Below are positions 47,294 through 59,602 of a DNA stretch of 64,000 nt, piece after piece (the stretch's first letter is position 1; each line of letters opens with the position of its first letter). A program made the position numbers and the translations under genes. Source of the stretch: Monocercomonoides exilis (taxonomy: Eukaryota; Preaxostyla; Oxymonadida; Polymastigidae). A model generated the notes under the pieces. That model did no database searches. It saw only the letters and a list, made by a program, of their open reading frames with translations, and had not been told where the DNA came from. Location of the stretch: assembly GCA_001643675.2 (NCBI GenBank), contig LSRY02000041.1, forward strand, positions 629,501-693,500. The letters run 5' to 3'.

Positions 47294-48665
47294 GCATCGA
47301 CAGCACCCTTGGAAGAGCTTTCTCTCATTTCCATGAAAAACTGTATTAATAATTTATGGGTATTTTTTCAAAAAAAAATCAAAAAAGAATTGGAATGCAC
47401 TTTCTTTTTGATAAAAGTGCGTATTATAACAAAATGTCAATCTATTCAAAAATCTTGCAACAAATATGTTTCATTCCTTGTTTCATCAAAAATCATTCAA
47501 ACAATTACTATTTCATCGACCAATCTCTATTTTTGCGAAAATGAATAAATATTATTTTTCATTTTTCATTCACTATTGCTTGTGAATGTCTGACTTCATA
47601 TGTTTTTCACTATCTGAAGATTATCAAATGGAATAATTCAACATTGAGGTGATTGAAAAGAATATTCAATTGGAAACAACATTTTTGAAATGTTAAAAAT
47701 AGGATTTTCTGAATAAAATAATTTTGAAAATCATGAAAACATTCATCAAACACAATAGAGGTGTTCATCATATGTGATATTACTGGACTTGCAGCATTTC
47801 TGTTTTCAGATACGTTCACATCACGCACAACTTTGTATTTGGAGGCACATCAATTTGCTGAAGCATCAAGATTTAATCCGTCATTCTTGTTGATATTCAT
47901 GAAACTGCCAACGCAAAATCATGAGAATGGTTTTTGAAATAGGTCGATTTTTAAGAATGCTCATTCCACATGTCGTAATTGCGTTCCATTTTTTGTTTCA
48001 CATCCTCTAAGTGTTTAACAATGAACAACGGTTCGCATAAGATGAGACAGATGAGACAGAACAGAATTTGGAGCATATGGAAGATCGAAACTCTTTAGGA
48101 AACAAAAACACATCAACATTGATTTTAAAAAAATATCGCAACGAAATGGTTCATAAGGTTATGCGATCGACGAGTCAAGTCAAAGATTCTGATTTATAAA
48201 AAAATAGATAAAAATATTTGTTATATTGATTCCGGTGGAAAGAACAAGATAATAAATTGTTATTTTCTGACGAGGTTGTGATCAATACACAATAGATAAT
48301 GTTTTTAAAACTTTATAATTTCTGTTGTCCACATTTGTTGTGAAAGAAATAATACTTGAGTCAAAGAATTATCCTCAGGAGTTTCTGTAACGATGAAAAA
48401 GGAAATCATTCATGTTTATTGCAGGAAAACCAATAGTGAAACATTTTTTCTTGATTTTTCTTTTTTCGTTTTTCATCAATGAAACAATTTCTCTCGGCAA
48501 ACTTAATCGAATCTTTTCAACTTTCATTTGATAAATGGGTTTTCAAAATATATTTTGGGCGTTAACTTTTTTTCAATTCATATATCACTTGATATTCAAA
48601 AAGGTGCATGTGATACGATATGTGTATTGTCCAATGATTGAACTAACTTTTTGAATGATCTTTGG
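47294..48665. other. Spacer
   Basis: AT-rich, with only short frames of biased composition on both strands (for example 47309-47548 and 47610-47828). I see no gene, RNA or repeat. Confidence 0.4.
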
Positions 48666-51188
48666 ATGATGAGGAAACCATTTATTGCATTCTGTTTTCT
48701 ATATGTTAAGGATTTGTTGATCTATTTTGATATTGACATTGAAACATCAACACTCATGCTCTTTGTTTTTCTGATTTTCACATTTGCAATTTCACAACAA
48801 ATGGATGAAGGAAAACCATATACAGTTTATGTGAAGCAAAGTGGAAGTGAAACCCACACTGGAACAGAGATCGGTCAGGAAAGGAAATCATTGAAAAGTG
48901 CATTTGATCTTTTGGGAGATGATGAAGCATGTAAGATCTATGTTGTGAATGATACAACTGCATTCACAGCAGAAGCAGTTCAATTCAACAAAAACCAAGG
49001 AATCAGCATTGAAGGAGTTAATAGTGATGGAAATGAAAACACAATTGTTGCAATTGATTGTGATGTGAATCCTAATGGAGATCTATTCACTTGTGATGGA
49101 GTTACAGAATTCAAATATCTGGCATTCCATTTTCCCGCATCTTTAGGTGGATCATTCAATGTTGCGTTGATAAAAGGAACTTCTGGAGAATTAACTATTA
49201 AAAACTGTCAATTTATTCGGCCAACAACAAGTGTGGGAACTGTGAATTATTTCCTTGTGTGTGTGGAGAGCGGAAATTTAATTATGGATTCAGCGGAGTG
49301 CACTGATGATAGTCGCACAGTTGCGTTTGAAAGTGGTATTTTTTATATAAGTGCAAGAAATACTGTTTCATTGACGAATGTGACTTTGAAAAAAATTTCG
49401 AATGCCTATTCATTTGTTTTCATAGGTGGAAACGATGGCTCCAAGTTGGATATTTCTCTAAATAATTGTTCATTCACTGAATGTCACAGCAAGAGATCGT
49501 CAATTTTGTCCGTTTTGATCAACAACAGTGAAAGCACGTTCACAGTGGGAGATGGGGGTGTAACATCTTTCACTTCATGCAGTTGCATGACAAACAATTC
49601 TTATTATTCAGGAGTATTTTATTTGTCAATGCTTGATATATCTTCAGCATCCCCACTAAAGTGGCCAACAGATGGAAAGAACCTGGTATTTCAGAATTGC
49701 TCAGCGAGCGATTCTAACAGAAAGAGAAACACTGGGTTATGCTTGCTCATGAAAAATATACATCATTTGGCAGATGCAGCTCATGCAATGAAGGCAAGTT
49801 TTGCAGCCAATTACACACGAAAAGACAATTCTTGGTTTGTTGCTGGATATGACCATGAAAATGGTGAATTGTGTGATTTCACAACTTTGTTTTTTGATCC
49901 TATTCCCAAAAAACCAGACAATCTGACAAGAGCATTTGTGAAGAATGGAGGAAAAGGAAATGGAATCAATATTAATTCAGCAATCAACAGCTTAAAGGAG
50001 GCTTATGATTTCTTGGAAAAGAGTGGGAAATGTTTCATTGACGTTGTCAAAACATCTGATCCAATCAAAGCAGAAGATATAAGTTTCAGCATTAACAATG
50101 GAATAGCAATTGAAGGAGTGAATGACAATGGAGAAGGAAATACAGAAGTGGCAATTGATTGTGATGTTTCTGTTTCATCAATTCTCTTTTCTTGCCAGAG
50201 AGTTGTGGAATTCAAGTATTTGGCATTCCAGTTCTCTTCAACAGAAAAGAATTGGGACTCATTGATCAGTGCAGGATCAGGTTCAATCTCATTGAAAATA
50301 TCAACATGTCGATTTGTCAGAATTGAATCACAATCACAAGAAGGAATGGTTTCAAATGCTGATGGAAACAGCCCCTTGGCAAGCAGTCTTGTGAGTGTGA
50401 TATCTGGAAGTGTGGAAATGGACACTGTGAAATGCACAGATGAGACCTCATTTGTGACATTCTCTTCATCACCATTTTCATTTTCTGGAGCCAGCCTGGT
50501 GTCATTGAGGGGAATGGACATCAGCAAAGTGAATGTGGAAAGTGGAGCAGCAATCAGCATCAGAGATAAAAGTGATTCATCTTCGAAGGTTTTAATCGAA
50601 GGACTGAATGTTCAAGAAGTGAAATCTGAGAAAGGAGCAGCAGCAGGGTTGGATATCACCCTCAGTTCAGAAGAATCAAGAGTGGCCATTGGAAGGGGAA
50701 GCAAATGCTCATTCAAGTCATGTTCAGCACCAGAAGGGAAATCAGGAGCAATAATCATTGACATGCCCAAAGCCACATCGAATCTCAAACTCCCTTCAGA
50801 ACACAACCTGGAGATCGACAGTTCAAACACCGCTGGCTCAAAAACAACTTCACTGTTCATCATTGCCCCAGACTTCGACAAGTTCTGCAAACAAGAAGAT
50901 GCCTTTGCGTTTGCGAATGATTATGATGAATCGACATCTGGGTGGATTGAGGGAGCAAAAGACGCAGAATCAGAGCCTGAGGATGTGTATGAGAAGTATG
51001 TGAAAGTGAGACAAGAGAAACTGAAAGAACAAAACAAAAAGAATAAAACAGGGATCATTGTTGCCATTGTTGTTCCAATTGTTGTTGTGGTTGCAGTTGT
51101 GGTGATTGTGATTGTTGTTGTTGTTGTGAAGAAAAGAAGATCAAAAAATGAAGAGAACAACGGAAAGGAACAAGAAATGAATGATTGA
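48666..51188 (+). CDS. Two-module surface membrane protein
   Basis: 840 residues from the ATG at 48666. A later ATG at 48756 gives a cleaner signal peptide (MLFVFLIFTFAIS) and may be the true start. Two tandem halves of about 380 residues share ISIEGVNSDGNENTIVAIDC / IAIEGVNDNGEGNTEVAIDC and VTEFKYLAFHF / VVEFKYLAFQF, so the gene arose by internal duplication. The strands between look like a right-handed beta-helix, with serine and asparagine-rich turns and few cysteines. A C-terminal transmembrane helix (IIVAIVVPIVVVVAVVVIVI) is followed by only about 20 basic and acidic residues, with no kinase tail. A probable surface protein, distantly like the modules of the giant receptors. Ligand and role unknown. 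Confidence 0.75.
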   Translation: MMRKPFIAFCFLYVKDLLIYFDIDIETSTLMLFVFLIFTFAISQQMDEGKPYTVYVKQSGSETHTGTEIGQERKSLKSAFDLLGDDEACKIYVVNDTTAFTAEAVQFNKNQGISIEGVNSDGNENTIVAIDCDVNPNGDLFTCDGVTEFKYLAFHFPASLGGSFNVALIKGTSGELTIKNCQFIRPTTSVGTVNYFLVCVESGNLIMDSAECTDDSRTVAFESGIFYISARNTVSLTNVTLKKISNAYSFVFIGGNDGSKLDISLNNCSFTECHSKRSSILSVLINNSESTFTVGDGGVTSFTSCSCMTNNSYYSGVFYLSMLDISSASPLKWPTDGKNLVFQNCSASDSNRKRNTGLCLLMKNIHHLADAAHAMKASFAANYTRKDNSWFVAGYDHENGELCDFTTLFFDPIPKKPDNLTRAFVKNGGKGNGININSAINSLKEAYDFLEKSGKCFIDVVKTSDPIKAEDISFSINNGIAIEGVNDNGEGNTEVAIDCDVSVSSILFSCQRVVEFKYLAFQFSSTEKNWDSLISAGSGSISLKISTCRFVRIESQSQEGMVSNADGNSPLASSLVSVISGSVEMDTVKCTDETSFVTFSSSPFSFSGASLVSLRGMDISKVNVESGAAISIRDKSDSSSKVLIEGLNVQEVKSEKGAAAGLDITLSSEESRVAIGRGSKCSFKSCSAPEGKSGAIIIDMPKATSNLKLPSEHNLEIDSSNTAGSKTTSLFIIAPDFDKFCKQEDAFAFANDYDESTSGWIEGAKDAESEPEDVYEKYVKVRQEKLKEQNKKNKTGIIVAIVVPIVVVVAVVVIVIVVVVVKKRRSKNEENNGKEQEMND

Positions 51189-51903
51189 TTATAAAAGGAT
51201 CTTTCATTCATCTTCTTAATCAACATTTGTTCTTGTATTTCTATGTGTATTCATTTGTATATTGTTATCATGCTTTATTTTTTCTTTTTCAATTTGTTTA
51301 ACTGTTTTTTTCAAATATATTCTAACCTTGTTTGAAACATATCACCAGATATATTTCATTATGAATACGAAAAAATACCTAATCCATCTTTTATGTGATT
51401 ATTGCAGATACAATTATGTATGTTTTTATTAATATGAAGAATTTTCTGTTTCTTTTGAGAAATCAAGAAAATAACATTTCAAAAAAAATAAATCATATCG
51501 ATAACAAAAATAGTAATTCTTTTGTTATTGTTTTTAGTTGACAATAATTGTTTAAAGAAAAAGCACAATAAAAGAATGGATATTTCTTAACAATTGATTA
51601 TTAAACATAATTTTTTCAACAATTCTTTAAATTTAATCAAAGAAATTAATTAACAGTCAAAACGAAAAAAATTGAAGATTCTTGTTTTCAAACAGCATCC
51701 ACATAACTTGAAATTGTTTGTCCAAATAAGCAATCAGGAAAAGAAGAACACAATCTAAATTAGAATTTCAATCTTTTCTATCAAAGCAAACAATAAAGGA
51801 AACAATGACTTTTTTTAAAGAAAAATTGAACGGAGATCTGCAAATGATTCAATTGACAGAAATAAACAGTCATCCGATCATTTTCTCTTAACACTTTTTT
51901 CAG
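51189..51903. other. Spacer
   Basis: AT-rich 3' flank of the surface protein gene. Nothing recognised before the acceptor-like TTTTTTCAG at 51903. Confidence 0.4.
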
Positions 51904-52070
51904 AGTTACTAGCAATGCTTGAAAACTGGACTGAAAATGAACAAAAACCCATGATCTGGGAAATTAATGAAATAATTGAAGAGATGGATGGTTATGGACT
52001 GTTTTCAGTTTTGACTGTGGAAATGTTCGAAAGAATCGATAAAACAAATAAAAATGCAGAATTTTGTTAA
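51904..52070 (+). pseudogene. Relic exon of the VCVPCLLKA/AYQSAW family
   Basis: After an acceptor-like CAG the frame reads LLAMLENWTENEQKPMIWEI, then NEIIEEMDGYGLFSVLTVEM and FERIDK, and stops. This lines up with FEELKSCSVSEQKEKIKEMN, then RLMEEMNKEELKYVCTTELF and NKIDQ in the full gene at 40920-42351, starting at the same exon border. Nothing of the remaining 350 residues is present nearby. It is a fragment of the many-copy family, too short to be listed as an open frame. Confidence 0.6.
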
Positions 52071-52938
52071 ATGAGTTCAATCAAAAATATAATTTGCTGA
52101 AAAAAGCACGCTCTTAAAAATTAAGTATTTTCTGATGTTCTTTGAAGAAAGTTCATTCTTTTGCGCTGGAAATAACATAAACGAAAGCAAAAACTTAAAG
52201 ATATTTAATTATTTCGAAAAAAAACTAAAAAATTTGGTTATTATCTTTGAAAAGTCGAAAATGTTTGTTATTTGGGTTCAATCAAACTGAACCTTGTTTG
52301 ATCATTTTCGGAAATAAATCCATCAAATTTCTTCATAATGTTCATATTTTTGCATCAAATTATTTTTTTGTGATTTTAATTTTCAAATTGACGAAGTTTA
52401 ATGGATATATTGTGTGATTATTTTTGATGTCATATTATTTCTTATTAAAATTTCGGTTAAAATATTCCTTTTTTTGTATAAACAAAAGAACACTGAAAAA
52501 TGAAAAAGCTCATTGAAGACATCTTAATCTTTATTTGAGTGAAAACATTTGTTTTTCAAGCAATTGTGATATTTTTTCAATTTGAATACAAAATCTCTTC
52601 CTGATGATAATCTATCTTTGAAAAAACAACACCCCAATAAAAGTTAAAGTTTCAAAAATAATCACAAAATATTGTAAAAATTTATCAAAAATGTTTCTAT
52701 TTTATAAAACCCAAGCATTAAACACAAGCGACTTTTCAAATAGAACGATCCGAATGTTTATATCAATTTCGTTTGTGTTTTTTGAAATATGAGTTCAATA
52801 GAAAAAAGGGAATGACTTCAAATCATTGCATCATTTTTAATCATACCCTCTATAAAATACAAAATATTAAGTTTTCTTATTTTTTTCAATGAACTTTGAC
52901 ATGATAAATTTCGTTCAAACAAATTAAAGCTCAAATAA
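52071..52938. other. AT-rich spacer
   Basis: No gene character on either strand. It may contain the 3' end of the Merlin-type element; no terminal repeat was found. Confidence 0.35.
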
Positions 52939-53895
52939 TTAAATTGTTTCAGATTCTTCCCCACTGGATGCTTTTTCACCATCATCTTCCGTTTTTTTTT
53001 TCTCAATCGAATAAACTGTTGCATCTGTGTCATCCGTTCCAATGGATGAAATGTTGCTTGTTGCTGTTTCAGCATCATCTTCGCTTTTTTCGTTAACTTC
53101 ATCGTATGTTTTTTCGTATCTCTCTGGATTATATTCAAAACATATTTCAAATAACTTCAGAATTGAAATTTTCTCTATTTTAAGCAATACAAATGCAGCA
53201 ATGTGATCTTCAATGTGAGGCAGGCTGGTTCTATTATGTGACAAATACATTCTTTTCCTACTCCAGACAGCTTCTGTGTTATTTGCAAGACAATTTGTTG
53301 TTTTATTTTTAAATTCCTTGCTATGATCAACTGTTAAGAACCCAAAACCTAGCTCTTGCAATTTTGAGCAGGCTTTCCAACAATCTGAATATATCATTGT
53401 CCCAGGCTCAACGGTTTTTGTGACAATACAAAGAAGAGTTTTTGAATCCCTTTTTTCACTGGAATAATAAATGCTTTATTTCCCAAAGGATTTTTTTCAT
53501 AGATTCCAAATATCCAAACCTGCTTTTTGGATCTGCTCCTATGGTACTTCCTTTTCAGTAACAAACACTCATCCAATTCGACAACCTTTCCAACACCTCC
53601 TAATTTTTCTTTTTTGAGTAGTATCCCGAATAACAAGCTTGTTGGCAAATAGCAAAAATTTCCCCCGTTATTTTTTCGCCAAGGCCTGTAAGAGATCTGG
53701 CCTGAAGATGCTGAAGGCCTAAGTGAAATAATAAAACAGTTTGTAATATAAGTTCAATTTTTGCTTTTGCATGATAAAATGGAGTATTTAATAAAATAGA
53801 ATTATTTCATTTGCATTTTCTGCAGTGATAGACAAATCTTCCTGTTGGTAATGCGTAGAAATACATATCTTTGTTGCATAGTGAGCATTTTTTTG
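52939..53895 (-). pseudogene. Merlin/ISXO2-type transposase, frameshifted
   Basis: On the minus strand the N-terminus at about 53.81-53.90 kb is a zinc ribbon (CSLCNKDMYFYALPTGRF...CRKC). After a stop comes a helical linker (LTGLGEKITGEIFAICQQA). In another frame (53394-53648), VVELDECLLLKRKYHRSRSK and QVWIFGIYEKN hold the first catalytic aspartate. After a frame change in an A6 run near 53455, the frame reads VEPGTMIYSDCWKACSKLQ, HLTV-like FLTVDHSKEFKN and NNTEAVWSRKRM, the second aspartate and the final N-x-x-E block. This is the DDE_Tnp_IS1595 family of Merlin DNA transposons. An acidic tail follows. At least three breaks make it dead. No terminal repeats were identified. Confidence 0.75.
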
Positions 53896-54203
53896 AGTTA
53901 AAAATTAATTTATTATCGAATAACCAGCGTTAACTGCTTTCACTGTTGCTAAATGTTTTAAACAAGATATGACGAGAGTTTATTTCAGTGGAATTTTCCT
54001 CAATTTCCATTATTCTAAACAAATTATTATAACAAAAAATCCTATTTGATTTTTTTTAGTTATGTTTTTGGGACAGATCAAAAAAGATACCATGATCGAA
54101 TGGCATGCCAAAATAAGAATGAAAAAACATTATACATATTTATCAATGTTTTTCCATAGAATAAATAACTGTTGTCAGTAATGTTTCATATCCCCCTTTT
54201 TTT
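53896..54203. other. AT-rich spacer
   Basis: No gene character on either strand. It may contain the outer end of the Merlin-type element; no terminal repeat was found. Confidence 0.35.
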
Positions 54204-55129
54204 ATCGGGACCTAAAATTTCTGGATCTCCAGAGCACTTTTCGAAAAAAATAAATAATAGAAAACTTTAAATATATAATAATAAGCAATTCATGAAAATA
54301 TATTTTGGTTTTCAATTTTTGTGAGGAGATCTTGTGTTTTTTGTTTTATTTTTTTAATTTTTATTTTTTTTTTTTTTGATCAAAGACTTGCTCATATTTT
54401 CACAAGCTTTTGGTTTGAGTGTTTTGAGTGTTTTGAGTAATTTCATCGTTTATAAAATTTTCTTCTTTTGAATTTTGGTTATTTTTCATTGTTAAACACT
54501 TCCTTTTTTTATAATTATTTCCATTTCACTAAATTTTGATAAAAAAAAAAGCGAAATTTGAACTGTTTTGTTTTTATTGTTGAAAAATTGTTGAAAAAAT
54601 GAATGTTTTGATTTTCACAAAAATTATGAATCGAAAGGATGTGATTTGAAGAAAATGAAACAAAAATACACAAAAACAAAGTATTATAAAAAAAAAACTC
54701 CATCATAAAAAATAAAAGGTTATTCATCTTTTTGAATACCTTTGTATGTTAACAGTTTTCATATTTGAACTACAAAAATCATGAAAAATATTGTATATAC
54801 ACAAGAATTCTATATTTTGTTAAAAAAATCGTGAAATGGAAATAATAATAAAAAAAGGAAGTGTTTAACAATGAAAAATAACCAAAATTCTAAAGAAGAA
54901 AAATTTATAAACGATGAAATTACTCAAAACACTCAAAACACTCAAACCAAAAGCTTGTGAAAATATGAGCAAGTCTTTGATCAAAAAAAAAAAAATGACA
55001 GAGCTTTTCACAGAATTTTTATTACGAAAAAATATTTACAGGAATAGCTTATTATTATATATTTACATATTTCAATTATTAATTTTTTTCTGAAAGTTCT
55101 CGGGAGAGCCAGAAAATTTATGTCCCGAT
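54204..55129. mobile_element. Second foldback element
   Basis: Outer ends (ATCGGGACCTAAAATTTCTGG on the left; the reverse complement of the right end starts ATCGGGACATAAATTTTCTGG) and inner blocks (TTGATCAAAGACTTGCTCA ... TTGTTAAACACTTCC) pair across the element. The arms run about 54204-54540 and 54830-55129. The inner 170 bp of the arms are nearly identical and the outer parts diverge with small gaps. No transposase inside. Confidence 0.7.
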
Positions 55130-56109
55130 TGATTTTTTGGGTTCCGATAAATTATTGACCCTATATTTGAAAGAAAATATATTTATATGTGCTCTTATGG
55201 AAAACAGAAAGTTAACAATTACACATTATCTATTGAAAGAACAAGTTAGAAATATATTTTCGTTGCATTTTCTTTCGCAAAAGAAATCAGAAAATTTTAT
55301 TATTATCAATGGCTTTCATGGGACAAAATATTTTGAATTATATATTTTGTTCCACTTAATGTTTTCAAATTTTTTTTCCTTTTTTAAAGTTTTTGTGTGT
55401 TTTTTGCATAATAATTGAAGACATATAATGATGTGATGGCTGAAATAGTTTGGAACGAATCTCAATTATTTTCATAATAGAAAAAATTTTGCCCCATACA
55501 CTTTACACTTACATTAATCTTCATTTATTCTTTTTAAATAAAAAACCAATTCATTTAAAGTTTTCAAACATTATCTTTCTTATTTTTTCTATCACAACAC
55601 TTCATTATTTTATAAGGAATAATTAGAATAATAAATAATTCTTATTTGGAATTTCCTTTATTCTTCAAAAGTGCTTTTCAAAATAACAATTTATGTTTTT
55701 TTTTCAATATATTTGGGTGATTTTTTTTGATATCAAAAAAAATTCCGACGTTTGATCAAAAACAAATATTATTAAGGGTTTGGTTAACAAGAAAAATGAA
55801 TGAGATGATCATTCAAATATATTGCTTGATAAATAATAATTATTAATTATTTGTTGATTTTAATTTGTTTCCAATTGTTTTTATTTCAAATATCGAGAAA
55901 TGAAAATAATTTCAAAAATAAATATCGAAAATTCGATAAACCAAATAAAACATAAGTGAACTGGTTTTTAAAACATGTCAACAACAATCACAATACATTA
56001 TTAATCAAATTTTAATATAAAAATTTGTTTTATGATATTGTTGTTAAGAAATTTTAAAATTGATGCTAAAGATATTAAAGCATTTGTTGAAAACAAATAA
56101 ATTTCAAAG
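55130..56109. other. AT-rich spacer
   Basis: Among the most AT-rich stretches of the window. A 93-codon frame at 55137 has no protein-like character. Nothing else seen. Confidence 0.4.
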
Positions 56110-56760
56110 TTTAAACAACTAATTCACCGTCATCCTTTCCAGAAGTCATTTCTCCATCTAATGCATTAATTTCTGGTCCTTCTGAAATATGTGAGATTTT
56201 TGCTTTTTTTCAATTCCATCATTCTCAATTCAAATCCAATTAGCTTCTTCAGAAAATATCATCTCCAATTCTCTTCCAAATCCCTTCATCCTGGGCACTT
56301 TCCATATGAATTCGCTCTCCCAACTCGATAGCCACCCAACACAAGGAGATATAAACATTTCATTCATTTCCATTCTTTTCCACCTCCTGCCATGAAAACA
56401 ACACAAAAACATTCAACAGATAAATATTCAAATATAGAAAAATCAATAAAGACCAAACTGCCCTTCGACTGTTTTTCGCCAAGCACACTCATTCCCACAG
56501 CCATCATCATTCAAAATAAATCAATCTCTTCATTTCAGTCTCAGAATGGTCAAATTGCTGCATGGAATGCATCTCCACAAAATACATCGTGTATCTCACT
56601 GGAGAGTCTTCTCAGCCCGTACACATTGTGGTGGATGTCCAGAGGTGTTTTTTCTGTTTTTGGCATGATCATCTCCTTTAATAATATTCTCAACCGCCAA
56701 AAGAAGTATTTGATGTTTATCTTGTCAATAACATGAACATGAGGGATATGGGGCAGAGAA
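56110..56760 (-). other. Possible decayed gene, minus strand
   Basis: A last-exon-like stretch (EGPEINALDGEMTSGKDDGE, ending LVV and a stop at about 56115) follows an acceptor TTTCAG. Upstream is WESEFIWKVPRMKGFGRELE, and further up WRLRILLKEMIMPKTEKTPL. These have protein-like composition but could not be joined in one frame, and I do not recognise them. Confidence 0.2.
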
Positions 56761-58226
56761 GAGATGGAAGAATATTATTTGTGGGAGAGGGTGGAAGTTG
56801 AGTATATTTTTGAATGTTAATATTTCGAGAGGGGCTTTTAAAAGGAAGAAATTCTGAGACAAAGGGGTGGGGAAGAGCAGGTGGAAATTCGGAGAAGATT
56901 ATATAGAAAATGTGAAGAGATGTGGTTGGAGATGATGAAGAAGGTGATTATTGTTGATTGGAGAAATGGATTTTGAAAAAAAGGAAAAGAGGGCAAAAGC
57001 GGGACAGAAGAAGAATATTCCGAAATATTCAAATGGAATAGGGGTATTTTTTTATGAGAGGAGAAGAATGTTTTATGGAAGAGAATGGGAAAGATGAAGA
57101 AAAGGAAGGGAATTGATATTTTTTGATGATTTTGGGGGTTGAATGGAAGAGGAAAAATGGAAAGGAAAGGAAATTGAGAGAGATTTACGTTTTCTATTTT
57201 TGAAGCGAAAGGAGAGAAAGTCACAGAAAGAAGACAAATGACTTTGAAGGAATCAAGCTTTTTTGATTAATAACATAACGTCAGCCATAATATTTGCAAT
57301 TTGGGTTTTTTTATTTCGTTGCGAAATAAACTTGTTAAATGTGGCATTGCATTCATTCGATAACATCATATGAAGTCAAGTAATCTTCGTCAGAAATATC
57401 ATTCGACAAATTTCATATTTCTTAATCATCTCTTCTCCGCATTCTCATTCGTTTTCTTCCTCATTTCCCATATCTTCTTCTTCAAATTATAAACTTCTTA
57501 TTCGTCTTCTCCTTTCCCACCAACAATGCCATATTCATCTCGTTAAAATCGTCTTCATTTCTTCTTCAATTACTTCTAATTTAATATTTCTTCTGACTAA
57601 TTGAAGGATCAAACCATAGACCTTTTGATGCATATTAGCTGTTCATTTGGCAGATTGATTACAAGCTTCTCGAATTAGATATTCACTTTTCTTTCTCTCA
57701 ACAACAACATCGTCACTGTCAACACCTTATATGGGATTGTTGGATGTGCATTTGAACAACTTTCCTCTACTTCAGCTGCGCATTCCGCTCTGCTTGGAGG
57801 TTAGAACGGCTTCCGCGAGCTAACTGTGCGGATTGGTCGAATAGATATCGAGGGGAAATGGGAGTGGGAGGAAGAAGCTGCCAGACACATCACTGTCATC
57901 CACTTGCTTTATATCACCCCGAGAAGCAAAGAGAGAGAAGTTCAAGTTCAAATGGAAGAGGCAAAGAAAGCTTCGCGAATGAGTAAATTGATCGCAGAAC
58001 AGAGGAAAGGGAGACAGCAGAAAGATCCAAAGGCGAATACAAAGACGAAGTAGAAAGATGTATTTTGCACATCGTAAATTGACGCTTTCGATAATAAACT
58101 TGCAAAGGCAGCAACAGAAAGGAGGAGAAGGGACAGGGGAAGAGGAAAAGGGGGTGATGATCAAGATGAACATCAGCAAAAATTTTGCTTATTCTACAGC
58201 GCACTCTCATGTGCTCAGCTGCACAC
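56761..58226. other. Purine-rich degenerate sequence
   Basis: 56.75-57.24 kb is purine-rich on the plus strand without a sustained frame. At 57.83-58.05 kb a plus frame of coiled-coil type (VQMEEAKKASRMSKLIAEQR) ends quickly. No gene model is supported. Confidence 0.3.
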
Positions 58227-59602
58227 TCAAAACGACACAGCCTCATCGATAATTGTCATCCATTCTTTTTCTCCCCTGCCACACATACGATAACCTACCA
58301 CTTCTGTTTTTGTTGTCACTTCGCCGAAGACCCTTACTCCATCGTCTCCCTCCACAGACTCCTTTTTAGTCACGTAGAAATTACTCGACATATCTTGCCC
58401 AAGCTCTGCCTCTTTATCGAACATTTCTTCTTCCTCTTCTTCTTCTCCTTCTTCAACTCCTTCCTCTATTTCTTCGTTCTCGCTACTACAGCTTGTAACT
58501 GTGCCAATCCTGCGTGCAGTTATTTGGAAGAGCAGATTGAGCAATGCAGTTGTGTTTTCAAGCAGCTGTGCGTCAACCACGAGGTTCGTTTTTGAGCGGC
58601 AGAACATCCTTCTGAACAATGCAGTGAATGCGGCTAGCCAGGGGATTCGGGCGTGTAATGATGGTGGCGAGGAGGAAGAGGAGGAAGAGGAGGAAGAAAA
58701 GGAGGAGGAAAGAGAAGAAGGAGAAGAACAAGATGAAAGCAGGGAAGAAATAGCGTTCGCCAAATAAAAAATCAATGAGAGTTGGGACGATTTCAATGTT
58801 GATTTCGGAACTTGAGCTGCAAGAGAAAGAACTTTGGAAGAGCTCGCAGATTGTGAAAGGAGAATAAGACGAGTTTGATAAAAATGAGAAAGAAGAGAAA
58901 GGGTTTTCAAGAAGGGGAGAGGAAGCCGCATTTGCAAAATTTGAACTCGTTGAAACAGAATTTGCGATGAGAAACACAATTAACTCAAAGACTGATATAT
59001 TGATCGAAAACAAAAGAAAACAGAAAACCAGATGATGCAAGCAAAGAAGCGAGTATTTTTTAAGGAAGACGAGAAAGAGAGTTAGCGGGGGTGTTAATGG
59101 AAGCAAGGTGGGGGAATTAGGTGCGAAGATACAGAAAAGTGGAAGGAATCCGAGCTTTTGATAAGAGATTATTTGCCTGCTTGTGGTGATGTTATGGCAG
59201 TGCATGAAGAGGAGAAAAATACAAAAGCTTTTTGAAAGCTGAAAAAAACAACGAATTCATTGAACAACAAGAAAATGCGGCAAATGGGAAGGAAGTGAAG
59301 CAGAGAGCAGAAGCCGAGTTAGCGCTTGTTCAGACGATGCAAAGGAACATGGTTTTGATATTGAAGGAAAAGAGGAAGAAAACAGAAGAGATATTGAAGA
59401 AATGAGAAGAAGACTTGAAAGACAGAGAAATTGAGATGGAAGAGTCAAGGAGTTTGTATAAATCAACGGTCTTTTCTTCTTCAGCCATTGAAGAAATCGT
59501 CGTTTTGTCTAATTTGAACGGGAAATAGCTTTTCTCTATTAAATCAAATGCAAAACGATCTGCATTCACAAACTTCGCAGTTTTTTCGATCTCCGCAAAC
59601 AT
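58227..59602 (-). pseudogene. Decayed gene, coding strand uncertain
   Basis: On the minus strand, 58227-58979 is open for 250 codons (LLENTTALLNLLFQITARRI, then an acidic run, then FGEVTTKTEVVGYRMCGRGE), and 59330-59602 gives EIEKTAKFVNADRFAFDLIE. On the plus strand the same region gives FERQNILLNNAVNAASQGIR and a coiled coil (KEVKQRAEAELALVQTMQRN) with internal stops. Both strands have protein-like parts, so I cannot decide the true one. No family recognised. Confidence 0.2.
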
